This document shows, in pieces, positions 1-6,369 of a stretch of 8,204 nt of DNA (position 1 is the stretch's first letter; each line of letters opens with the position of its first letter). Under the pieces are notes generated by a model. It was not told the DNA's origin, did no database searches, and saw only the letters and a list, made by a program, of their open reading frames with translations. The DNA is taken from positions 1-8,204 of the forward strand of contig CAJXJG010000074.1 in the NCBI GenBank assembly GCA_913054425.1. Reading direction: 5' to 3'. The DNA is from an uncultured Fidelibacterota bacterium. GTDB lineage: Bacteria > Fidelibacterota > Marinisomatia > Marinisomatales > UBA8229. A program made the translations under genes and the position numbers.

Positions 1-1
1 C

Positions 2-1687
2 GTAGAAGAAGATGTAAGGAAAAAAACGTGGAAAAATTCCATTAAAGAAATATTAAAATATTTTTACAGGCTTCTTAATAATTATACAGAGGTTATAACA
101 TTCGTAAAAACAGGCAATAACATTACCTTTCTGCAGGCTTCTGTAAAAAGGCATGGTTTTAAAGTAATAAAAACCGAAAGCTTTTCATTACCGGTTCGCA
201 CCGGGTACACACACCTGGATGATCTCCCCTCACTTATTGTACACATATTTCACACCTTGATACCACGGAAAAGGTGGAAAAAATACTATCTTGGATATTT
301 TTCTTCTGACTATCCAATTGAAATAGATTTTTTCCCTGTGCCGGATATGAAAAAATCAGAGACAGATGAATTCATCAAAAATAATATTTCCAGCCGGTTT
401 TCACTCAATATTGATTCTATGTACGCAGATTGGATGATGCATGGTGGGAAAAAAGAAGATAGTGAACGGATCGCTTTCTGTAACTTTGCAGATAGAGGCA
501 ATATACTAAAAGAATACCAATCATTAATCGATAGTGGTATCCAGCCGCGATTTACCACATCAATACCAAAACTTCAATACGATATATATCGCTACCAATA
601 TGGGAATAGTTCTTCTGGTAATGCGCTGTTACTTTATTTTGACCACTCAAAAACCTGGTTGACTCTGTTAAATAATTGGGAAATTGTTTCTTGTCGGCAA
701 TCCTGGGTTGGGATTAAGGACTTCGTGGATGCCCTGGATGGAATAAATATTCAAGGTAGGATGATGGTGTCAAAAGAAGAAACAGAGGAATGGTTTCTCC
801 AAAATGGGATGACCATGATTCATGATGAAGAAGACGGATCTTCACAACTTAATATTGTGTTGAGCTCTGTTTTCCAGAAATTTATTTCGGAAATCAAAAA
901 GACAATCCGCTACTTTAAAAGTAAAGGGAAGAAGGATTTTGATTCAATTTTTATGGGTGGTCCAGGTGCAAAAATACCTGACTGTCTTGGTCTGGCATCA
1001 GATCATTTGGAAATGAGTGTACAGCATCTAAAAATTGATGTGGGTTTTGAACATCTTGGAGACGGAAAAAATGAGATGGGCGCCTTAATAAATGAAGACT
1101 ATACTGAAAATATAGGGCTCTTTTTGGATCCTCTTAATAAGGTAAACCTCATGCCTGAAGATATTCAAAAAAATATGCGGTTTTTAATTCCAACCAGACT
1201 CATCCAGGGAATATTAGTCATTTTTCTTTCTTTTTCCACATTCTTTGCAGCTTCGCGGTATTTTAACTTGAAGAATATAGAAACTGAATTGCCAACGAAA
1301 GTGAGTGAACTGCAACTAGCCAAAAATAACCAGGCTTTGTATTATAAGTATTTACAAGATTTAACTGTCATAAATGGATATAACCGTGCTAAGGATTTTG
1401 ATCAGGCTCAATCGAAAAAATTTCTTTATCTTTTGAAATATTTAAGCAATACAATTCCAGATAGAATAGTAATGACAGCATTGTCACTTCAAAAAAATAA
1501 AGGAGATGAAATCTCCATCACCCTTAATGGTTTTATTAATGCACCGGGATCAGCCAGCACCCTTATGCTGAAAGATTTAAAATATCAGATGGAAAGTAAT
1601 ACCGTTATTACAGCAGTGGATATTTTATCCGTTACATCGAGAGCAAATGACAAATCACTTAATTTTAAAATAAAAATTATTTTATGA
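2..1687 (+). CDS. PilM-PilN fusion (GspL-like) inner-membrane assembly protein, 5'-partial
   Basis: This is a cytoplasmic actin-like domain followed by one membrane helix and a periplasmic domain, a core part of a pilus alignment complex. The frame is open from base 2 with no stop, giving 561 visible residues. No in-frame ATG or GTG precedes the TTG at 257, and the actin-like fold already begins near residue 31, so the true start lies outside the window. Visible residues 31-44 resemble the first actin-fold strand pair, but the usual DIG aspartate appears to be Lys36. The second phosphate-type strand keeps Asp214, and a GG motif (319-320) matches the adenosine site, so nucleotide binding may be weak. 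Residues 381-385 (VNLMP) resemble the INLLP motif at the N-terminus of PilN. A transmembrane helix (about 394-421), a coiled-coil-like stretch and a ferredoxin-like region follow. Total size matches PilM plus PilN; GspL is the alternative name. The stop overlaps the next start (ATGA). Confidence 0.8.
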   Translation, partial: VEEDVRKKTWKNSIKEILKYFYRLLNNYTEVITFVKTGNNITFLQASVKRHGFKVIKTESFSLPVRTGYTHLDDLPSLIVHIFHTLIPRKRWKKYYLGYFSSDYPIEIDFFPVPDMKKSETDEFIKNNISSRFSLNIDSMYADWMMHGGKKEDSERIAFCNFADRGNILKEYQSLIDSGIQPRFTTSIPKLQYDIYRYQYGNSSSGNALLLYFDHSKTWLTLLNNWEIVSCRQSWVGIKDFVDALDGINIQGRMMVSKEETEEWFLQNGMTMIHDEEDGSSQLNIVLSSVFQKFISEIKKTIRYFKSKGKKDFDSIFMGGPGAKIPDCLGLASDHLEMSVQHLKIDVGFEHLGDGKNEMGALINEDYTENIGLFLDPLNKVNLMPEDIQKNMRFLIPTRLIQGILVIFLSFSTFFAASRYFNLKNIETELPTKVSELQLAKNNQALYYKYLQDLTVINGYNRAKDFDQAQSKKFLYLLKYLSNTIPDRIVMTALSLQKNKGDEISITLNGFINAPGSASTLMLKDLKYQMESNTVITAVDILSVTSRANDKSLNFKIKIIL

Positions 1688-2256
1688 TATTAACTGATTA
1701 CAAAAAGCTTTTCAAAAATCATCTGGTTGTGTCAGTTGTAATTATTGCTGGGTTCATGTGGCTGAATCTAACTCTCTATAAAAATACAAATAACATCCGA
1801 AATGAACTGGAAAGTATAACCGCTCAGTTTTCATCTATTAGAACAAACACAAGTGACTTTAAGGAAATGAAAAGTAGACATGAAAAGGCAGCAAAAGCAT
1901 TCAAAGAACAGGCAAATATATTCAAAACGGAGCGGGAATATCTTAAGTTTGTAAATGGTCTTAATGAGCTAGCCCAAGATTATAATATTGAGCTCCGAAA
2001 ACTGGTCCCCGATTTATCAGATACTTTCCCCGCACTAAAAGATTTTCGAACATTTAATAAATATATAATGGAGAGATATGTTATAAATATTCAGATCAAG
2101 GGCCGTTCCCTGGATATAGGAAAATTTATTGAAGCTATAGAAAAAATCAGACAGGGAGTACATGTATATTCTTGTGACATCAAAAAAACCGGCACTCAGG
2201 GAAATATTTTATCTGCCAACTTGGAACTTTATGCCTATTGGGTGAAACAAATTTGA
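1684..2256 (+). CDS. pilO: PilO-like (GspM-like) inner-membrane alignment protein
   Basis: The 190-residue protein has a short cytoplasmic N-terminus, one transmembrane helix (about 13-31), a charged heptad-rich coiled coil (about 35-80) and a C-terminal alpha/beta domain (about 85-188). The C-terminal segment around 132-155 (a strand ending in IKGR, then a helix with KFIEAIEK) is the typical PilO pattern. PilO pairs with PilN in the periplasm and connects the platform to PilP and the secretin. The ATG overlaps the previous stop by four bases and has no Shine-Dalgarno sequence upstream, where the DNA is only A and T runs, so translation probably depends on coupling. The call rests on topology, fold pattern and position, because sequence in this family diverges quickly. 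GspM is the equivalent name if the system is secretory. Confidence 0.82.
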   Translation: MILTDYKKLFKNHLVVSVVIIAGFMWLNLTLYKNTNNIRNELESITAQFSSIRTNTSDFKEMKSRHEKAAKAFKEQANIFKTEREYLKFVNGLNELAQDYNIELRKLVPDLSDTFPALKDFRTFNKYIMERYVINIQIKGRSLDIGKFIEAIEKIRQGVHVYSCDIKKTGTQGNILSANLELYAYWVKQI

Positions 2257-2717
2257 ACCGACAAGGCATACTTTTAATATTACTGGGAATAGTGCTCATA
2301 TACTTCATTCTCGATTACACAGTTTTCAATAAAAAGGCTGGGATACCTGAAACAAGCATCCGGAATAATTTGAATGACAACGCAGACGCCAAAAGCTTGA
2401 CACAAATAAACTTGATTAATAAAATGATTCCTAAATCAAGCAATAAGGAAATTCCCGCTTATGTATCCTGGGGAAGGGATATTTTTACCGAAGGAACCAG
2501 CATGGAGCAAAAAACAGTAGCAGCAGTATTTTTTTCCCTTACTGGTATATCAACATCAGAAATGGGTAATACTGCTATCATCAATGGAGACATCTTCACT
2601 GAAGGCATGAAGATAAATGGTTATACAGTTCATACCATTTCTGATTCCAGGGTAGTTCTGAAAAAGAAAGAAAAAAAAAATATTACCTTAAAAATTGGTG
2701 AGGAAGATCATCCTTAA
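2253..2717 (+). CDS. HR-domain protein of the PilP/GspC type, membrane-anchored
   Basis: The 154-residue protein has an N-terminal transmembrane helix (about 5-24), a polar Asn/Lys-rich linker (25-70) and a C-terminal homology-region domain (about 73-149). The domain opens with WGRDIF (73-78), then FSLTGI, an AIINGDIF stretch, a GYTV turn and a final beta strand pair, the order seen in PilP and GspC. Such domains bind the N0 region of the secretin and link it to PilN/PilO. PilP is normally a lipoprotein, but no cysteine lipobox is visible here; the uncleaved anchor is like GspC. I chose the TTG at 2253 because it overlaps the previous stop as TTGA and has GGTGA eight bases upstream. A TTG at 2238 is in frame but less well placed, and the first ATG would remove the anchor. 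A run of ten A lies near the 3' end (2671-2680). Confidence 0.78.
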   Translation: MNRQGILLILLGIVLIYFILDYTVFNKKAGIPETSIRNNLNDNADAKSLTQINLINKMIPKSSNKEIPAYVSWGRDIFTEGTSMEQKTVAAVFFSLTGISTSEMGNTAIINGDIFTEGMKINGYTVHTISDSRVVLKKKEKKNITLKIGEEDHP

Positions 2718-2721
2718 GGAG
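2716..2721 (+). promoter_or_regulatory. Strong ribosome binding site for the secretin gene
   Basis: AAGGAG sits seven bases upstream of the ATG at 2729 and overlaps the stop codon of the preceding gene. It is the clearest Shine-Dalgarno sequence among the upstream genes and fixes the secretin start. It also shows that this genome uses such sites, so their absence at 1684 and 4320 carries meaning. Confidence 0.75.
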
Positions 2722-2728
2722 AAAAATA

Positions 2729-4303
2729 ATGAGTAAAAAACTTTCATGTATAGTGGTTCTTTTCTTCTGCTTAACATACGCAGAAACAATAGCCCTCTTA
2801 GATATAACCATGGAGGAGAAAAAGAACTCCCATGAGCTCATTCTATGGCTCAGTGAAGACCCGAATTATATCTTAACAGAAGTTTACAAGCCACCCTCAC
2901 TTGAGATCCAGCTTGTTGGTGTCTCCTGGTGGAAAGATGCCTTCTCACAGAAAACAAAAAACAGTTCTCTTTATGAATTTAGAGTCACGACAGATATTGA
3001 AAAAGTAATCACAGTAGTCCGTCTTTATTTCTATCATATGCCCGAATACAAGATAAGTAGTCCTTCAAAAAGGGTCGTGATTACTTGGCCTAAAATAGAT
3101 CATTTTCCTGATCCTGGTCATCCCGTAACCCCCACAACAATATTTTCGCAGCTTGTATCTTTAAACTTTAAAGAGGCAAACCTCACTGATGTAATTCGTT
3201 TATTATCATCCCAAAATAATTTGAATCTTGTGCTTGGTGATGATATTGAGGGCGTAGTAACCCTCTCTCTGGAAAGCGTAACATTACAAACAGCTCTTGA
3301 TGCTATTTTAAAGGTAAGCGGGTACGATTGGTTTATAATGGAGAACATTATCATTATTAAACCCATGGAAACGAACCTAGAAGGGGAGTTGAAGACAAAA
3401 TTATACAAACTTCGATTTACAGGAGCCAGAGTGATTAGCAATGCTCTTAAGGGTGTTCTAACTAACAGGGCTATTGTGATTCCATTCTCATCAAGTCATT
3501 CTGTGGAAAAATCATTTCAAGATCGTATTATTATCACAGAGAAAACAGCAAATTTTCCTGCCATCGATAGAATAATTAACGAGATTGACCAAAGACAAGC
3601 ACAGGTCAATATATCGGTTAAATTTATTGAAGCCACACTAAGAGCTGAAGAAAGAATGGGCATAAACTGGTCTATGCGGTCTGCGATAAATTCACCTGTC
3701 TTTCTAGATGAGTCTGGAGAATCGCAAAACACGATATTTCCAGAAAATTTTAACGATCTTAAAATCGCATCTCTAACGATTCCAACATTTGCAGCTATTA
3801 TTGAATTGCTTGCCAATGATAATGATGCAAGACTCTTACAGGAACCACAAATAACGACTTTTAATAATTCAAAGGCAACTATAAGTGTTGGTACGGAAAT
3901 CCCAGTGGTGGTTCCACAAGGAGAGGGGAGTGTTTTTGGTACAAATCCATACACATTTGAGATGCAAAAAATTGATATTAGCCTTGATGTTTTGCCCAGA
4001 ATAAATACGGGGGGATTAATTACAATGGAAATCAATGCATCTGTAGCAGCAATTATTGGCTACGCGGGGCCCGAGGCAGATCGGCCTATTGTATCGAAGA
4101 GGGTAGCCAAAACCAGCGTAATGGTAAGGGACGGCGAAACCCTCCTTATAGGAGGATTAATTTTTGAAAATGAGAGTAGAGCTGTCGGAAAGGTTCCTTT
4201 TCTGAGCAGAATACCAATAATTAAAGCACTTTTTCGTTCCAAGGTAAATATCGTTGAACAAAGAGAATTATTGATATTTATAACTCCCACCATTATTTCC
4301 TGA
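2729..4303 (+). CDS. pilQ: Secretin, PilQ/GspD family outer-membrane channel
   Basis: This 524-residue protein should form the multimeric outer-membrane pore for the fibre. Residues 1-20 are a signal peptide (KK, hydrophobic core, then a likely cut after TYA). Residues about 22-122 form a beta-rich region resembling an AMIN domain, which in PilQ binds peptidoglycan. Residues 142-212 match the secretin N0/STN domain, and 225-290 a single N1-type domain. The secretin domain fills 292-523: it begins near VKFIEAT, contains LLQEPQITTFNN and a VGTEIPVV segment, and ends with VPFLSRIPIIKALF and ELLIFITPTI, which are hallmark family motifs. It is short for a PilQ (often about 700 residues) because it has one AMIN-like region and no N2/N3 repeats. 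No lipobox and no pilotin are visible. The start is fixed by AAGGAG upstream. The adjacent HR-domain protein is its expected partner. Confidence 0.93.
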   Translation: MSKKLSCIVVLFFCLTYAETIALLDITMEEKKNSHELILWLSEDPNYILTEVYKPPSLEIQLVGVSWWKDAFSQKTKNSSLYEFRVTTDIEKVITVVRLYFYHMPEYKISSPSKRVVITWPKIDHFPDPGHPVTPTTIFSQLVSLNFKEANLTDVIRLLSSQNNLNLVLGDDIEGVVTLSLESVTLQTALDAILKVSGYDWFIMENIIIIKPMETNLEGELKTKLYKLRFTGARVISNALKGVLTNRAIVIPFSSSHSVEKSFQDRIIITEKTANFPAIDRIINEIDQRQAQVNISVKFIEATLRAEERMGINWSMRSAINSPVFLDESGESQNTIFPENFNDLKIASLTIPTFAAIIELLANDNDARLLQEPQITTFNNSKATISVGTEIPVVVPQGEGSVFGTNPYTFEMQKIDISLDVLPRINTGGLITMEINASVAAIIGYAGPEADRPIVSKRVAKTSVMVRDGETLLIGGLIFENESRAVGKVPFLSRIPIIKALFRSKVNIVEQRELLIFITPTIIS

Positions 4304-4319
4304 ATCAGATTGTCTTCCT

Positions 4320-4685
4320 ATGGAAAATTCAATATTAATCATTGATACTGATAATAATTTTGTAGCCCAGGCAAACCCTCTTTTACAAAACATGGGAATT
4401 GAGGTACTGATTGCCCAGGATGGAATTGATGGCTTAAACCAGGCAAGGGAGAAGGCACCAGGTTCAATTTTAATGGATGTAGCCCTTCCCTATCTAAGCG
4501 GGCTTCATGTATGCAAGCTCTTAAAAAATGATGAGCGTTACAACAGCATACCTATTGTGTTTTTATCTTCCAAGGATGATCCTGACATTGTGCTGAATAC
4601 CCAGCGTGTAGGAGGTGATGCATTCCTCAGGAAACCTATCACGGATGATCAATTAGTCCGGGAGCTCATACAAATTCTATCGTAA
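4320..4685 (+). CDS. Stand-alone receiver-domain response regulator (CheY-like)
   Basis: The 121-residue protein is one complete receiver domain with no output domain. Predicted phosphoacceptor is Asp53 (ILMDVALPYLSG), with the conserved Ser at 83-84 and Lys105 in the RKP motif. The acidic pair normally found after the first strand is altered: Asp9 is present, Thr10 replaces the second acid, and Asp11 follows. It should still bind Mg2+, but this may change phosphorylation kinetics. It lies between the secretin and the assembly ATPase, so it probably acts on pilus assembly or surface behaviour through protein contacts, as single-domain regulators such as PilG, PilH and CheY do. No cognate histidine kinase is in the window. 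The start is 16 bases after the secretin stop and has no visible Shine-Dalgarno sequence; no better start was seen. Confidence 0.9.
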   Translation: MENSILIIDTDNNFVAQANPLLQNMGIEVLIAQDGIDGLNQAREKAPGSILMDVALPYLSGLHVCKLLKNDERYNSIPIVFLSSKDDPDIVLNTQRVGGDAFLRKPITDDQLVRELIQILS

Positions 4686-4713
4686 TTGATGGAAATTAAT
4701 TATTTTGATGGAA
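4686..4713 (+). repeat. Short direct repeat TTGATGGAA (two copies) before the ATPase gene
   Basis: TTGATGGAA occurs at 4686-4694 and again at 4705-4713, 19 bases apart start to start, and both copies are followed by AT-rich sequence. The second copy supplies the GGA that serves as a weak ribosome binding site eight bases before the ATG at 4721. It could be a small tandem duplication of the leader, or a chance similarity in AT-rich DNA. Confidence 0.45.
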
Positions 4714-4720
4714 TAAATAT

Positions 4721-6367
4721 ATGAACCGGAGCCTTGGACAAATTCTCGTGAACCAAAACCTCATCACAGATGAACAGGTTAATGAAGCGCTGGATTACAA
4801 GGAAAATAACCGAACCAGGTTTGGTGAGGCCTGTGTAAAACTTGGTTTTATTGACAAAAACCAGCTCATAAATGTTTTGAGTGTTCAATTGTATATCCCC
4901 CAAGTTGATTTGAATCATTTTGAGATTGATGGTGAAATGATAGATCTCCTTGATAAAGATACTGCAAATGATTATAACGTTCTCCCTCTCTATGCCATTG
5001 ATAATGAATTGATGCTAGCCATTGCAGATCCTTTAAATGTGAGTACCATTGATACGATTAGCAGGATGACTGGAATGAAAATCCAGCTGGCAATAGCTAC
5101 AACGACTGGCATAAGACAATCTATTCAAGATTATTACTCCATTTACAGTGAACCGTCCGAAGAAGAGATTGCACCTGAAAAAGAAGAGACTGTAGAGATA
5201 ACCGAAGAAACATCTGAGAAAGTAATAATGGTAGCAGATAGAATTCTGAAGGAGGCAGTAGAAACAGGAGCGAGTGATATCCACATTGAACATAGTGAAA
5301 AAAATATCCGGGTTCGAATTAGGGTCGATGGTATGCTTCAGAAGTATCGTACCCTGCCCAAATCTCATGCAGCACCCCTTGTTTCCCGTTATAAGGTTAT
5401 GGCCGGGATTGATATTGCGGAATCCCGTAAACCCCAGGATGGAAGATTCAAGTTTCAAGCAAGTAAGAGTAAATCTGTTGATTTGCGTGTGTCCACCTAC
5501 CCATCCGCATACGGCGAAAAAGTGGTTATGCGTATCCTGGATCAGTCCAAGGGGAATATTCCCCTGAAGAAACTGGGTTTCAGTGCAGATATATTAGAAT
5601 TATGGGAAAAAGCATGCAGTAATCCAAACGGGATTGTGCTGGTGACAGGACCCACAGGAAGCGGAAAGTCAACCACCCTTTATGCCACCTTAAATATTGT
5701 AAATTCCATTCAGAAAAATATTGTCACTATTGAAGACCCCATTGAGTATAAGCTGGATGGAATTGTCCAGGCGCAGGTGAATGAACGGGCAGGCATGACT
5801 TTTCCTGCAGCCCTGAGGGCAATGCTCCGGCAGGATCCAGATATTATCATGGTGGGAGAAATGCGGGACAGGGAGACAATTGGACTGGCTATTAGGGCCG
5901 CCCTAACGGGACACCTGGTGTTTAGCACCCTGCACACCAATAATGCTTCCTCATCTTATACCCGGCTTGTTGATATGGGAACGGATTCCTTCCTGTTAAG
6001 TTCGTCTATCCGTGCTATTTTGGCCCAAAGGCTGGTGCGGGTGTTGTGTCCAAAATGTAAAGTAGAATACGAGCCATCAAAAAAGGAAACGGCCTCCATA
6101 GGCTTGAATTCTATAGATTCACCCCTTTATAAAGTGCACAAAAAGCCTTGTAAAAATTGCCGGGGTACAGGCTATCGCGGGAGAGCGGGCCTGTATGAGC
6201 TCTTGATACCATCAAATGAGATTAATGCCCTGGTTACGAATGGAGCTACGGATATAGAGATCCAGAAAGTTGCTACTTCTCAAAACATGAAACAACTCAA
6301 GGATGAGGGGTGCAATTTTGTTATGAAAGGCATAACTTCCATTGAAGAAATAATTAGGGTACTCTAA
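4721..6367 (+). CDS. pilB: Type IV pilus assembly ATPase, PilB/GspE family, with MshEN domain
   Basis: The 548-residue cytoplasmic hexameric ATPase powers pilin polymerisation. Residues 4-56 form an MshEN-type module: two 24-residue motifs (4-27 and 33-56) separated by five residues. The N-terminal domain runs to about 140, followed by an acidic linker (145-167), the N2 domain, and the C-terminal motor. The motor has Walker A GPTGSGKST (310-318), an Asp box TIEDPIEY (336-343), a Walker B region DPDIIMVGEMRD (372-383) and a His box TGHLVFSTLHTNN (396-408). Cys443, Cys446, Cys477 and Cys480 form a zinc site typical of PilB/GspE, followed by GYRGRAGLYE. The N-terminal domain and zinc site argue against the retraction motor PilT. 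Size is usual for the family. The start fits because the first motif begins at residue 4. The platform gene follows after two bases. GspE is the alternative if the system is secretory. Confidence 0.95.
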   Translation: MNRSLGQILVNQNLITDEQVNEALDYKENNRTRFGEACVKLGFIDKNQLINVLSVQLYIPQVDLNHFEIDGEMIDLLDKDTANDYNVLPLYAIDNELMLAIADPLNVSTIDTISRMTGMKIQLAIATTTGIRQSIQDYYSIYSEPSEEEIAPEKEETVEITEETSEKVIMVADRILKEAVETGASDIHIEHSEKNIRVRIRVDGMLQKYRTLPKSHAAPLVSRYKVMAGIDIAESRKPQDGRFKFQASKSKSVDLRVSTYPSAYGEKVVMRILDQSKGNIPLKKLGFSADILELWEKACSNPNGIVLVTGPTGSGKSTTLYATLNIVNSIQKNIVTIEDPIEYKLDGIVQAQVNERAGMTFPAALRAMLRQDPDIIMVGEMRDRETIGLAIRAALTGHLVFSTLHTNNASSSYTRLVDMGTDSFLLSSSIRAILAQRLVRVLCPKCKVEYEPSKKETASIGLNSIDSPLYKVHKKPCKNCRGTGYRGRAGLYELLIPSNEINALVTNGATDIEIQKVATSQNMKQLKDEGCNFVMKGITSIEEIIRVL

Positions 6368-6369
6368 CT

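Noticed and set aside
257..1687. A gene starting at the TTG at 257
   Set aside because: The same frame is open back to base 2 and encodes the beginning of the actin-like domain, so the start lies upstream of the window.
2238..2252. TTG at 2238 as start of the HR-domain gene
   Set aside because: The TTG at 2253 overlaps the upstream stop as TTGA and has GGTGA at a suitable distance; 2238 would only add five polar residues and has a weaker context.
3118..4293. Antisense open frames opposite the secretin gene
   Set aside because: They lie wholly within a strongly supported secretin gene on the + strand, have no recognisable domains, and look like shadows of its codon pattern.
5033..5940. Open frames overlapping the ATPase gene on both strands
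   Set aside because: They overlap conserved ATPase motifs, lack family resemblance, and have no separate translation signals.
4721..6367. Retraction ATPase PilT as identity of the ATPase
   Set aside because: PilT is about 350 residues and lacks both the MshEN-type N-terminal domain and the four-cysteine zinc site seen here.
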